The notes: a model not told the origin generated them from the sequence alone. 64,000 bases of DNA from Bacillus cereus (GCF_025917685.1 NZ_CP089518.1:2171001-2235000); one strand, 5' to 3'. Shown: positions 8,936-17,896, numbered from the stretch's first letter. Translations and numbers: made by a program.

Positions 8936-10753
8936 TTGAAATTACATAAAGCTCTTCATCCAAGTTTTATAAAACGAATGTATTATATGAGATTTATTGG
9001 AACGTTTGCAAAATCGGAGGGAGAGAAGAATGGAGAAAATTTCTTTGTACAATGCCTTTCTCCATTACCCTTCACTTTACAAGAGTTATTTCCGGATGGA
9101 AAATATTTATTTGAAGGATTATGCAGTAATAAAAAAAATGAAAAAATCTTTACTGATTTAAAGAAGCGTAAATTAGAAAAGCAATTGGTTATGTTTCGTC
9201 TTTATTATGATCGAGGAAATTTATTTTTGGAATTAATATGTACAGAAGAGCCTAGAGAAATAGCATCTTCATATAAATTGATTCCTTCACCAAAGGTCTC
9301 GAATTATAAAAAGAGAGCGTCTTTGGAACGTAAGTTAAGCAACGGTTATTTATCATTTCTTATGCCTAAATTACCAAAAGACTTTGAGCCTCCAGAATTA
9401 TTATGGTATGAAGGAAGACTATATGGGAATTTATCGTTAAAATCATCAATAAGTTCAATTTCATATTTTGAGCAAAGAAAAGAATGCAAATATATTGAAA
9501 TAAACGATTGGATGAAACATGTAGAAATAGCAGTAGATGAACATTTATATTTTGTGAGTGAGAATGTGTATGAGCAATTAAATAAACGAATTGTTGAAGA
9601 AGGTAAGTTAGTTGAAGCAGAGGATATTAAAATGCAAAAGGAGGACTGGGAATGGGATGAGCGTGAATCCTCTTTTTTGCAGTATGTACAAAGTATGGTT
9701 CGTAAAAAAGGTCTATATTTGGATGATACAGATATATATAATTTTCACATTAGTGTTAAAACCAATATGTTAACGATTGTTGGTGGTATACCAGGTGTTG
9801 GGAAATCACGCTTTGTGCAAGCATATGCAGAAGCACTTGGCTTACGTTATGGTGAAGAATTAATTTGGATTCCAATTTCACCATCGTATCAAGAACCACA
9901 TGATATTCTCGGCTACCTTCATCCGAATGGTAATTTTATTGAAAGTGAAACGAAGTTAGTTCGGACATTATTGAAGGCTAAAGAAAACCCAAATCAATTG
10001 TATATAATTGTGTTTGATGAAATGAACATGTCACATATTGAGCATTGGTTTACTCCATTTCTATCCGTTCTTCAACTTGAAAAGCAAAACCGTATTTTGA
10101 ATTTGTATGAGAAAGTACAAGAAATAGAAAATCAAATTCCGCCTTCAGTGGAAATTGGTGAGAATGTTATTTTCGTAGGTACTGTAAATTTTGATGAAAC
10201 GACGAAAGAGCTTTCCGATCGATTATTAGATCGAACAAATTTGATTACGTTACAAAAAATTCCGTTTTGCGAGATGAGTATAGAACAAGAGAAAGTAGTT
10301 CAGCAACCCCCACTGAAAGTAACAACAGGAGAATTTCGAATTAATTGGTTTAGGAATAAAGAGATGATTGAAGTGTTTACTGAAGAGGAATTAGAGTTAT
10401 TGGATAAGTTACATGATGTATTATCATCACACGATATATCAAAAGGAATTTCTTTCCGATGTGCAAACGCAATCGCTACGTATTTGCAGAATATACCGTT
10501 CCAAAATAATCAGTCCTATATGATTAGCAGGGAAGAAGGCTTTGACTTGCAAATAAAGCAACGCGTATTAACGAAATTAAGGGGGACAGAAATGACAGTG
10601 GGCTCTCTACTTTCTGAAGAAGCAAAAAGGGGAGCGATATTGATACCACTTTTACAGTCTCCGCTTGCAAATCGTGTATCTACATTTGAACATTCTTTAG
10701 CTTATATAAGACAAAAGCGTAGAGAACTGGAGTTGTATGGATATGCAAAATGA
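8936..10753 (+). CDS. McrB-like AAA+ GTPase/ATPase, motor of a two-gene McrBC-type system
   Basis: A 605-residue protein. The N-terminal ~270 residues match nothing I know and may be a target-recognition domain. The C-terminal half is an McrB-class AAA+ module: Walker A GGIPGVGKS (about residues 283-291), the loop ISPSYQEPHDILGY, Walker B IIVFDEMN (about 357-364), sensor 1 in VGTVNFDETT and an arginine-finger segment SDRLLDR. In McrBC systems the AAA+ hexamer binds modified DNA and recruits a nuclease subunit. TTG 8936 follows AAGGTG. The next gene overlaps it by 17 bp and encodes a nuclease, as expected for McrC. Confidence 0.82.
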   Translation: MKLHKALHPSFIKRMYYMRFIGTFAKSEGEKNGENFFVQCLSPLPFTLQELFPDGKYLFEGLCSNKKNEKIFTDLKKRKLEKQLVMFRLYYDRGNLFLELICTEEPREIASSYKLIPSPKVSNYKKRASLERKLSNGYLSFLMPKLPKDFEPPELLWYEGRLYGNLSLKSSISSISYFEQRKECKYIEINDWMKHVEIAVDEHLYFVSENVYEQLNKRIVEEGKLVEAEDIKMQKEDWEWDERESSFLQYVQSMVRKKGLYLDDTDIYNFHISVKTNMLTIVGGIPGVGKSRFVQAYAEALGLRYGEELIWIPISPSYQEPHDILGYLHPNGNFIESETKLVRTLLKAKENPNQLYIIVFDEMNMSHIEHWFTPFLSVLQLEKQNRILNLYEKVQEIENQIPPSVEIGENVIFVGTVNFDETTKELSDRLLDRTNLITLQKIPFCEMSIEQEKVVQQPPLKVTTGEFRINWFRNKEMIEVFTEEELELLDKLHDVLSSHDISKGISFRCANAIATYLQNIPFQNNQSYMISREEGFDLQIKQRVLTKLRGTEMTVGSLLSEEAKRGAILIPLLQSPLANRVSTFEHSLAYIRQKRRELELYGYAK

Positions 10754-12593
10754 GGAGCGTTATGAAACAGCAATCGTTGATACGAAAGAAACGCTCCCGT
10801 TTGTATTGAAGCTAATCATTGGTACGGAGGGGAAAGGCGATTTTATCCTTTTAAATAGGCTCTGTACGTCTACTACAGCATTAGTTCAATGTATTTATAA
10901 GGTACAGGAATTAAAACCACTGAAATTGCATTTCCATTATCAAAATCCAATGGATATTACATTCATATGGAATAAAGTATATGAGGGACAAAAGAATATA
11001 AAAGAGTCACAATATGAATTAAATGAAAAAAAACAAAGAGTATTAGTGTATGAACATGGAAAAACTGAATTTTTTTATCCGTGGCGCTGTGGCTTATATC
11101 ATTTTGAAGTGCGTATAGAAGATAAAACTTATTATGGGGCGTTTCAAGTTGTTCCTAAAAACTTTTTTGATGACCAATTTGAAATGATTCAAGATTATGT
11201 GAAGTCAATTTTAAACGAGTTAATTTTAGATAGAGGTTATTACAAGAAAACTTTCTCAGCACTGAGCGATATTGAAGATTCTTCTTATTTGGTATTGTTA
11301 AGAAAATTGCCACAAAAAATGAAAAGAATAAAACAAATTTTTAAGAAAGTAGAATCGAATGCGGAATTTGTACACGAATTTAATTGGGAAACGAAAGAGC
11401 GGAAGACAACGAGAAAAACTGCCATTATGACAGAAAGAAAGCTTTATGCGAAATATTACAACCGTAAATTTAAGGAGCAAAAAAATAGTATTGAAAATGC
11501 ATTCCTTAAATTTAAAACAATACAATGCTATTATTATTTACTTGAAGCAGAAAGTTTTGTACGTAAAACGATTGAAATACTAGACGGAGAAAAGAAGAAA
11601 AAATCAGATGAATTCCAAGCTGTTAAAACAATTATGAAAACGATTGAACGAAATGGATCAGTGACGGACAGAGAAAAACAAAAATATAGAAATATACATT
11701 TACTAAAAGAAGCAGATTTACGTAAAAGTTCTGTGAAAATCCAAGAATATAAAATATTAGCTCATATCGTACATGAAAGCGTGCAATACTTTCGAAATTT
11801 ATTGTATTCTCCATTTTGGAGGGAAGTTTCTGAAACAGCTAACATTAATTCGCACACTTTATCTATACCACATCAACAATTACTCCATCATTTAGAATTG
11901 TTACCGCAACAAACGGAGCAATCCCCATCTTTATTATTCGTATATAAACCAACGTTTTTAGTGTATGAGTATTACGCTTTTTTTATCGTTATTTCTATAT
12001 TAGAACAAATCGGATTTGAAGATAAGAATCCTATCCGTGAACAAATACAAGAACATTTTTATTTAGACGGATTACAAGATGGAACGACTGTTATCTTGCA
12101 TAGAGATAATATAAAAGTGCACGTCGCATTTAATGATCTAATTGAAACACACCCCCTTATTGCACTTAGCAAAGGAAGTAATTTTTATAATGGAGAGGAC
12201 ACAAAGAAGCCAGATATACGTCTAGATTGTTATGTAAAGGAAGAAGAGAAGTACGTATATAAATCATCTATAATTATTGAAGTGAAATATAGCCCTATGT
12301 ATAATATTTTTCAACCTATTGGTAATACGAAAGCGACGGAGCAAATGTATAAATACTGGTCTATTAAGTATGTAGAAGAACAAAGTGGAAAACGAGTTTT
12401 TCATCGTAGGGCAATTTATGAAGTGATTTGTGTATATCCAGGGAGTCATATGCATAGTAAAAAAATAGAATCTGGTTGTGGTGTGTTTTTGCAATTATAT
12501 CCGTATAAGACGAAACAAGGAGAAGAGAAGTTGGCGGGAAAGCACGGGATGATTCAAATTTTTGAAAAATGGTTAAAAAGCAATAAAATGTAA
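10737..12593 (+). CDS. DUF2357 / PD-(D/E)XK nuclease (PDDEXK_7), McrC-like partner
   Basis: A 618-residue protein. The first ~200 residues resemble the beta-rich DUF2357 region. The middle (about 220-350) is lysine- and glutamate-rich and probably coiled. The C-terminal domain has a PD-(D/E)XK core: Asp493 in KKPDIRLD, then Glu515 and Lys517 in IIIEVKY. This matches the former DUF524 nuclease family that accompanies McrB-like ATPases. Its start overlaps the ATPase gene, so the pair is translationally coupled. The probable role is DNA cleavage in defence against phage or foreign DNA. ATG 10743 is an alternative start. Confidence 0.8.
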   Translation: MDMQNEERYETAIVDTKETLPFVLKLIIGTEGKGDFILLNRLCTSTTALVQCIYKVQELKPLKLHFHYQNPMDITFIWNKVYEGQKNIKESQYELNEKKQRVLVYEHGKTEFFYPWRCGLYHFEVRIEDKTYYGAFQVVPKNFFDDQFEMIQDYVKSILNELILDRGYYKKTFSALSDIEDSSYLVLLRKLPQKMKRIKQIFKKVESNAEFVHEFNWETKERKTTRKTAIMTERKLYAKYYNRKFKEQKNSIENAFLKFKTIQCYYYLLEAESFVRKTIEILDGEKKKKSDEFQAVKTIMKTIERNGSVTDREKQKYRNIHLLKEADLRKSSVKIQEYKILAHIVHESVQYFRNLLYSPFWREVSETANINSHTLSIPHQQLLHHLELLPQQTEQSPSLLFVYKPTFLVYEYYAFFIVISILEQIGFEDKNPIREQIQEHFYLDGLQDGTTVILHRDNIKVHVAFNDLIETHPLIALSKGSNFYNGEDTKKPDIRLDCYVKEEEKYVYKSSIIIEVKYSPMYNIFQPIGNTKATEQMYKYWSIKYVEEQSGKRVFHRRAIYEVICVYPGSHMHSKKIESGCGVFLQLYPYKTKQGEEKLAGKHGMIQIFEKWLKSNKM

Positions 12594-12624
12594 AAGAAAT
12601 CCTTTTTTTATAAAGGATTTCTTT
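12593..12624 (+). terminator. Hairpin at the end of the McrBC-like operon
   Basis: The stem AAAGAAATCCTTT/AAAGGATTTCTTT has a short T-rich loop. The T-tract is weak because it forms part of the stem. Confidence 0.65.
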
Positions 12625-12828
12625 AGGTTAAGAAGAATTATATGCCATAAGGAAAGAAGCATAACATGGGTCGAATTTGAAATGATAATCATCTTTCATT
12701 AGAGAAATTAACTTTTTTTGTATGTACGATTGTATAAGAAAGTAAGAAATGGTACATGTGGGGGAACAGAGTGTGAAATAGGAATTTAATTCAATTTACA
12801 GAATATAATAAGACGTAAATATTTTTAG

Positions 12829-12857
12829 TTGCATACGAAGGTTTGTTCTTATATGAT
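12829..12857 (+). promoter_or_regulatory. Sigma-A promoter of GNAT-like gene
   Basis: TTGCAT (12829-12834), a 17-bp spacer and TATGAT (12852-12857) sit just ahead of a cre site and 53 bp ahead of the ATG at 12911. Confidence 0.65.
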
Positions 12858-12863
12858 AGTAGG

Positions 12864-12877
12864 TGAAAGCGTTATCA
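12864..12877 (+). promoter_or_regulatory. cre site (CcpA operator)
   Basis: TGAAAGCGTTATCA matches the cre consensus TGNAARCGNWWNCA at every fixed position. It lies at the expected transcription start of the GNAT-like gene, a position that gives carbon catabolite repression. Confidence 0.65.
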
Positions 12878-12910
12878 AAAACAGAGCGGCGATGGGAAAG
12901 GCGGGTAAAT

Positions 12911-13507
12911 ATGTTCCAGCGTGTTCAAACAAAGGAAGAACATTTTTGGTTCGAGCAACTGTGGGGAGATTTTTGTGAAGAAAGAAACTTAATGTTTGTA
13001 GAACGTAATTTAAATCCATCACGATTTTTATTAATAGAAGATGAACATCATATCGGTACAGTAGAATGTATTAAGTATACAGTACCTGAACAATCAAATT
13101 CGGAGTTTTTCTATCCGTTTTCTAAAAATGATTTAGTGAAAGATTTGAAAAATGTATATGAAATAGGAAAGTTAAGCATTGCGAAAACGTCTCGGGGGAG
13201 AGGACATTTCAAAAGGTTGGCAGCTATTTTATTTATGCATGCGTTAGAGACCAAAGCTGAATGGTATATTGCAGCAGTTACAAAAAGAATGTATATGTAT
13301 TTACTTACACTCGGTTTTCCAATTGAGCCGATAGATAGTCCATTCCAGTTTCATGATACTTTACAAGGTGTACCAGTACGGATTCATGCTCGAAAAGGGG
13401 CTGCACATTTGTATTCTTTGAAAGAATTCCGTGATATTATTCAAGGGAATGCTCATGCGCAGGCACTTATTGCAGAATACAGTAAAAATATTATGTTAAC
13501 AAAATAA
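12911..13507 (+). CDS. GNAT-fold acyltransferase-like protein
   Basis: A 198-residue protein with a GNAT-like core: a central strand ending in KLSIAKTSRGRGHFKRLA, which resembles the acyl-CoA pyrophosphate loop (RxxG), then ALETKAEWYIAAVTKRM. The layout recalls acyl-homoserine-lactone-synthase-like and N-acyl amino acid synthase proteins, but the substrate is unknown. ATG 12911 is preferred because AAAGGCGGG lies 5-6 bp upstream; an in-frame GTG at 12863 lies on the cre site. The gene stands alone between terminators and seems catabolite-controlled. Confidence 0.65.
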   Translation: MFQRVQTKEEHFWFEQLWGDFCEERNLMFVERNLNPSRFLLIEDEHHIGTVECIKYTVPEQSNSEFFYPFSKNDLVKDLKNVYEIGKLSIAKTSRGRGHFKRLAAILFMHALETKAEWYIAAVTKRMYMYLLTLGFPIEPIDSPFQFHDTLQGVPVRIHARKGAAHLYSLKEFRDIIQGNAHAQALIAEYSKNIMLTK

Positions 13508-13530
13508 AAATATATGAATATGTATAATAT

Positions 13531-13564
13531 GAAGAAGGGTGTCATGTTACAGCCTTCTTTCTTC
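13531..13564 (+). terminator. Terminator of GNAT-like gene
   Basis: A GAAGAAGG/CCTTCTTTC stem enclosing an 18-base interior follows the stop. Confidence 0.6.
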
Positions 13565-13573
13565 ATACAAAAA

Positions 13574-13604
13574 GTAGACCCTTATTCTTGTAATAAGGGT
13601 CTAC
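13574..13604 (-). terminator. Terminator of racA (possibly bidirectional)
   Basis: A perfect 12-bp stem TAGACCCTTATT/AATAAGGGTCTA with a 5-nt loop lies between the convergent genes. Confidence 0.75.
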
Positions 13605-13608
13605 AAGG

Positions 13609-14094
13609 TTATAGTCCAAATATACTAAAAATCATTTTGCGGCGCTTAGGTTTCTTTTCTCTTTCATATGTTGGTTTTGAATCAGGAGTAATATATATTG
13701 GTTCTTCTTTTTTTAAGGCAGCTTCTAGTTTTTGAATTCGCTCTAACATTTCCTCCATTTCACGGCGATGTTGTAAAAGTTGGTATGTAACGACATCATT
13801 TGCTTTATCTAGCATTTGTTCTTCCATTCGATCTAGTCTTCTCGTAATTGAATTTAATTGAGCTGCTAATTGCTCAAAATCATTTGATGATGTTGTTTGA
13901 GTAGGTTGAACGTTGTGAGGTTGGTCTGCTTGAGAACGATGGTAGTCTAACATTTGATCTAAATCACCTTGTGTGAAAATAAAATGACCATATTTATTTT
14001 TTTCTATCGTAAGATTTAATTGTTGTGCAATCCGGACAACAGCCTTTGGGCTAACACCTAATTTCTTCGCGATAAATGGTGTTTTATATTCCAA
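13609..14094 (-). CDS. racA: Chromosome-anchoring protein RacA
   Basis: A 161-residue protein that tethers the origin region to the cell pole at axial filament formation in early sporulation. Residues 1-70 form a MerR-like winged helix ([20 protein letters not shown]). Residues about 80-135 form a coiled coil with heptads around [15 protein letters not shown]. The basic C-terminus [15 protein letters not shown] is the membrane/DivIVA-targeting tail. It starts with TTG behind AGGAGGG. It is slightly shorter than the B. subtilis protein, as usual in the cereus group. Confidence 0.88.
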   Translation of the reverse strand: MEYKTPFIAKKLGVSPKAVVRIAQQLNLTIEKNKYGHFIFTQGDLDQMLDYHRSQADQPHNVQPTQTTSSNDFEQLAAQLNSITRRLDRMEEQMLDKANDVVTYQLLQHRREMEEMLERIQKLEAALKKEEPIYITPDSKPTYEREKKPKRRKMIFSIFGL

Positions 14095-14282
14095 AATAAT
14101 CCCTCCTATATATATCCTATTGAATGATTTCTAGTTATGTAGTAAGTTCCCTTCAGGTGTGACAAAAGAAGTGTGGAATCGGCAAAGAAAGTGTTTTTTC
14201 ACGAAATTGAGCTGTTTAGCATATACGATTTAAAGAAAATATTTTTTATTTATCTAAAAATTGGGATTATTATAGTTTGACG

Positions 14283-14306
14283 ATGATAATCTAATTAGAT
14301 TATCAT
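14283..14306. promoter_or_regulatory. Perfect 24-bp palindrome, probable operator
   Basis: The site reads ATGATAATCTAA and then its exact reverse complement. The half-site TGATAAT is that of Fur-like metal regulators, but the halves are 8 bp apart instead of the usual 1 bp, so the cognate regulator is unknown. It lies 153 bp before the CNNM start. Confidence 0.5.
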
Positions 14307-14427
14307 AATTATAAATATCTTTTTTATGTATGCATATAATATATAAAAAGGTGGTTGCTAATGTAGAATTTTATTAGAGTATAAGAATGCTTACTTCACT
14401 TGAATAAATTTAAGTAGGAGGTGGCTT

Positions 14428-14450
14428 CCTTGCTTACACTGTAAGTAAGG
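14428..14450 (+). promoter_or_regulatory. Leader hairpin over the RBS of the CNNM gene
   Basis: CCTTGCTTAC and GTAAGTAAGG pair over 10 bp (one G-U) around a 3-nt loop. The right arm holds the AAGG that would serve the TTG start at 14459. A four-codon ORF (TTG CTT ACA CTG TAA, 14430-14444) with AGGAGG 8 bp upstream lies within it, so leader translation would open the hairpin. Confidence 0.45.
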
Positions 14451-14458
14451 AAAAGTAT

Positions 14459-15814
14459 TTGGACATATATAGTATAAGTATAGTGATTGTTTTAATTGCC
14501 TTAACGGCATTTTTCGTTGCAGCAGAATTTGCAATTGTTAAAGTGAGGAGTTCACGAATTGACTATTTAATTGCAGAAGGAAATAATCGTGCAATATCTG
14601 TCAAAACAATCATTACAAACTTAGACGAATATTTATCAGCTTGTCAGTTAGGAATAACTGTTACAGCTCTTGGGATTGGGTGGTCTGGTAAACCTGCGCT
14701 AAAGTACATGTTTGATGTGCTGTTTGCAAATTGGAATGTCCCCACTCAACTCGCAGATATTTTGGCTATAATTTTAGTGTTTTTGTTTATCACATTTTTT
14801 CATGTGGTAGTAGGAGAGTTAGCTCCAAAAACATTCGCGATTCAAAAAGCAGAACAAGTGAGTTTCTTTGTTGCTAAGCCACTCATTTTGTTTTATCGTA
14901 TTGCATTCCCATTCATTTGGCTTTTAAATGGATCAGCTCGGCTAATTACGAAATTTTTTGGGTTGAAACCACCAAAAAAGCATGACGAAGTGCATTCAGA
15001 AGAAGAATTGCGGTTGTTGGTTTCAGAAAGTTATAAAAACGGTGAGATTAATCAATCTGAATATAAGTATGTAAATAAAATATTTGAATTTGACGATCGT
15101 ATCGCAAAAGAAATAATGGTACCACGAACAGAAATGAATATATTAAATAAAGAAATGCCTGCCGAAGAGGCTTTACAAAAAATGTCTCATGAAAAATATA
15201 CGAGGTATCCGGTGGTTGATGGCGATAAGGACCATGTAATAGGCTTTGTGAATTTTAAAGATATATTTACAGATTTTGTGAAGCATCGAGTTGTTAGTGA
15301 AAAGACAGTGGAGCAATATATTAGGCCAATTATTCTAGTAATTGAATCTATCCCAATTCATGATCTATTTTTAAAAATGCAAAGGGAAAGGACGCATATT
15401 GCTATATTAATTGATGAATATGGTGGTACATCAGGTCTTGTAACCGTTGAAGATATTTTAGAAGAAATTGTAGGGGATATTCAAGATGAGTTCGATACTG
15501 ATGAACAACCGGAAATCCAACAAGTTAGTGAGACGAAAACAATTTTAGAAGGAAAAGTACTTGTTAGTGAAGTGAATGCATTATTAGGTTTGACTATTGA
15601 TGACGATGATGTCGATACGATTGGCGGCTGGATACTAACGAAAAATATTGAGATCGCCGAAGGAGATACCGTTGAAATTGAGAACTATAAGTTTTGTGTG
15701 AAGGAATTAGATGGGCACTATATTAAGAGGTTGGAAGTAACGAAACCTTCAGAATCGATTGTTATTGTGGGGGATGAAAAAAAAATTTCGCTCCAAGAAC
15801 AAATTAGTTCGTAA
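14459..15814 (+). CDS. CNNM/CorC-type ion transporter (hemolysin C family, CBS pair)
   Basis: A 451-residue membrane protein. Residues 1-180 are a DUF21/CNNM membrane domain with GITVTALGIGWSGKPAL and VVGELAPKTFAIQKAE. Residues about 205-330 are a CBS pair (TRYPVVDGDKDHVIGFVNFKD, HIAILIDEYGGTSGLVTVEDILEEIVG). Residues about 350-430 form a CorC_HlyC domain. B. subtilis relatives (YhdP/MpfA, YugS) export Mg2+ or related ions; the older name hemolysin is misleading. The start is TTG at 14459, the weakest point of the call, under the hairpin described at 14428. Confidence 0.88.
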   Translation: MDIYSISIVIVLIALTAFFVAAEFAIVKVRSSRIDYLIAEGNNRAISVKTIITNLDEYLSACQLGITVTALGIGWSGKPALKYMFDVLFANWNVPTQLADILAIILVFLFITFFHVVVGELAPKTFAIQKAEQVSFFVAKPLILFYRIAFPFIWLLNGSARLITKFFGLKPPKKHDEVHSEEELRLLVSESYKNGEINQSEYKYVNKIFEFDDRIAKEIMVPRTEMNILNKEMPAEEALQKMSHEKYTRYPVVDGDKDHVIGFVNFKDIFTDFVKHRVVSEKTVEQYIRPIILVIESIPIHDLFLKMQRERTHIAILIDEYGGTSGLVTVEDILEEIVGDIQDEFDTDEQPEIQQVSETKTILEGKVLVSEVNALLGLTIDDDDVDTIGGWILTKNIEIAEGDTVEIENYKFCVKELDGHYIKRLEVTKPSESIVIVGDEKKISLQEQISS

Positions 15815-15842
15815 ACTCTGCTTTGTAGCAGAGTTTTTTTTG
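15814..15842 (+). terminator. Terminator of CNNM gene
   Basis: The stem AACTCTGCT/AGCAGAGTT is followed by T8. Confidence 0.9.
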
Positions 15843-15958
15843 AGCAAAATGTTTTTTGGGGTGTTAGGGCTATGATACAATTACATAAGTCAGACCTTTC
15901 ACTAGGTGAAATAAATGTAACGTATTATTGTATGCGCATATTCGGAAGGAGAACCACT

Positions 15959-17383
15959 ATGAAAAAGCATTTATATATAAATGGGGTATGGAAATCAGTA
16001 GGGACGTATAAACCATTGTATGCACCATATTCTGAAGAAAAATTAGCGGAGATTGCGCAAGGTACAGAGGATGACGTAAAGGAAGCAATAGTTTCGGCTA
16101 AAAATGCAATGAAAGAAATGAAAAAATTATCTGCATACGATCGCGCAACTATTTTAGAAAAGGTTGCACAAAAAATGGATGAGAGAAGAGAAGAGTTTGC
16201 AGTGATTATCGCAAAAGAAGCTGCAAAACCAATTTGTGCTGCACGGGGAGAAGTAGATCGCACTGTTCAAACATATAAGTTTGCAGCTGAAGAAGCGAAG
16301 CGAATATATGGTGAGACGTTACCATTAGATGCGGCACCAGGAGCAGAGGGCCGTATAGCGTATACAATTCGACAACCAATCGGAGTTATTGGTGCTATTA
16401 CACCGTTTAATTTTCCACTTAATTTAGTAGCACATAAAGTAGGTCCGGCAATTGCGGCTGGAAATACTATAGTGCTAAAGCCAGCCGACCAAACGCCACT
16501 TTCGTCATATGCATTGGTGGAATTATTTGAAGAAGCTGGTTTACCAAAGGGAGCTTTCAATATAATTTCTGGACCTGGACCTGTTGTAGGTGAGGCATTA
16601 GTAAAAGATGAGAACGTTGCTTGTATTACTTTTACAGGAAGTCCAAAAGTAGGTATTGGAATTAAGCAAAAAGCTGGATTGAAACGAGTGACGTTAGAAT
16701 TAGGATCAAATGCTGCTGTTATCATTGATGAAGACGTTGAATTGACAGACGAAATAATTGAACGTGTAAAATGGGGCGCGTTTGTGAATAATGGACAAGT
16801 TTGTATTTCTGTACAACGTGTTTTTGTACATGAATGCAAAATAGATGAGTTTATTACAAAATTAACAAAAGCAATGGAAAACGTTGTAGTAGGAGACCCG
16901 CTTCATGAAGAAACAGATGTATCAGCACTTATTTCAAAAAAAGATGTAGAACGTGTAAGTTCATGGGTAGAAGAGGCAGTTAAGGCAGGAGCAAATGTTG
17001 TATACGGTGGTAACAAACGTGATGCAAGGATTTTTGAACCAACTGTATTAACAAATGTTCCAGAGTATGTATCTGTTCAGTGCCAAGAAGTTTTCGGTCC
17101 ACTTATGACTGTAAATCCATTTATAGAATTTAATGAGGCTTTAGAACAAGTAAATAATTCACGTTATGGATTACAAGCAGGTGTATTTACAAACAATTTA
17201 TGTAAAGCAATGCGTGCAATTGATGAATTAGAAGTCGGTGGTGTCATGATTAATGATATTCCAACGTTCAGGGTTGATCATATGCCTTATGGTGGTGTGA
17301 AAGAGAGTGGCACAGGTCGTGAAGGAATTAAATATGCAATAGAAGAAATGACAGAAATGAAATTAGTGTGTATTAAAAAATAA
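15959..17383 (+). CDS. NAD(P)-dependent aldehyde dehydrogenase
   Basis: A 474-residue ALDH-superfamily enzyme, oxidising an aldehyde to the acid in the cytoplasm. It carries the coenzyme-binding TPFNFPLNLVAHKVGPAIAAG, the catalytic glutamate in TLELGSNAAV and the catalytic cysteine in NNGQVCISVQR. The sequence style is that of lactaldehyde, semialdehyde or phosphonoacetaldehyde dehydrogenases; the substrate is not resolved. ATG 15959 follows AAGGAG, and the upstream in-frame extension from 15872 has no RBS. It is a single gene between two terminators. Confidence 0.88.
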   Translation: MKKHLYINGVWKSVGTYKPLYAPYSEEKLAEIAQGTEDDVKEAIVSAKNAMKEMKKLSAYDRATILEKVAQKMDERREEFAVIIAKEAAKPICAARGEVDRTVQTYKFAAEEAKRIYGETLPLDAAPGAEGRIAYTIRQPIGVIGAITPFNFPLNLVAHKVGPAIAAGNTIVLKPADQTPLSSYALVELFEEAGLPKGAFNIISGPGPVVGEALVKDENVACITFTGSPKVGIGIKQKAGLKRVTLELGSNAAVIIDEDVELTDEIIERVKWGAFVNNGQVCISVQRVFVHECKIDEFITKLTKAMENVVVGDPLHEETDVSALISKKDVERVSSWVEEAVKAGANVVYGGNKRDARIFEPTVLTNVPEYVSVQCQEVFGPLMTVNPFIEFNEALEQVNNSRYGLQAGVFTNNLCKAMRAIDELEVGGVMINDIPTFRVDHMPYGGVKESGTGREGIKYAIEEMTEMKLVCIKK

Positions 17384-17406
17384 AGTAGATCGAGCTTAAA
17401 CATCGC

Positions 17407-17455
17407 AATAAAAAACGAGCAGGAAATGTTTACGATTCCATACTCGTTTTTTATT
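17407..17455. terminator. Bidirectional terminator between ALDH gene and yueI
   Basis: AATAAAAAACGAG and CTCGTTTTTTATT form a 13-bp stem, with T-runs on both strands. Confidence 0.85.
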
Positions 17456-17503
17456 GTTTGTTTTACGTTTCTCGGAACGATTTCATTTAATCAAGTGTAC
17501 CTT

Positions 17504-17896
17504 TTACTTCATTTCTTGTTTGAAAATAGCATCTTCTACATAAATTTGTTCTTTGTCAACAGCAGTGCTATGAGATAGTACTAAACCGATTGGTGTTTCT
17601 GTACCTTTATTTTGAACAATTGTAAAAGGAACATTTTTTTCATTTGCTAATTTAATGTATTTTGATAAATGTGGGTAAGCAATGCTACCATTTAGGAATA
17701 GTTGTAATGATTGAGAAGAACGTATGCTACCCGTTACTTCTGTATACACATTACTTTGCATTACTTGACCGATTGTTAAAGCGACTTCTACACGCTCACG
17801 TAATGTAGTTAAGTACATATTACGTTCTTCTGGTTTGTTTTGCTTTTGGCCATATATGCCTTCTTGGAGATAATCTTCCACATTTTTATTTACCAT
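17504..17896 (-). CDS. yueI: YueI family protein (DUF1694)
   Basis: A 130-residue soluble protein of the YueI family of Firmicutes, of unknown function. Family features seen are VEDYLQEGIYGQKQNKPEE at the start, a central RVEVALTIGQVMQSNVY, and a C-terminal strand GLVLSHSTAVDKEQI. ATG 17896 follows GAAAGGTG on the minus strand; the TTG 18 bp upstream lies inside that RBS. It faces the aldehyde dehydrogenase gene convergently across a shared terminator. Confidence 0.85.
   Translation of the reverse strand: MVNKNVEDYLQEGIYGQKQNKPEERNMYLTTLRERVEVALTIGQVMQSNVYTEVTGSIRSSQSLQLFLNGSIAYPHLSKYIKLANEKNVPFTIVQNKGTETPIGLVLSHSTAVDKEQIYVEDAIFKQEMK

Larger units (their letters stand above)
14095..14458. 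other. Divergent intergenic region between racA and the CNNM gene
   Basis: This AT-rich region holds a perfect 24-bp palindrome at 14283-14306 and, near the CNNM start, a short leader ORF inside a hairpin at 14428-14450. I recognise no known riboswitch. Confidence 0.7.

Noticed and set aside
12679..12695. Fur-box-like TGATAATCAT upstream of the GNAT-like gene
   Set aside because: Only about 10 of 15 positions of the 7-1-7 Fur consensus match, and it lies 150 bp before the mapped promoter elements.
14095..14420. Riboswitch (M-box or yybP-ykoY type) upstream of the CNNM gene
   Set aside because: No recognisable conserved core or expression-platform terminator; only the 24-bp palindrome and the leader hairpin are supported.
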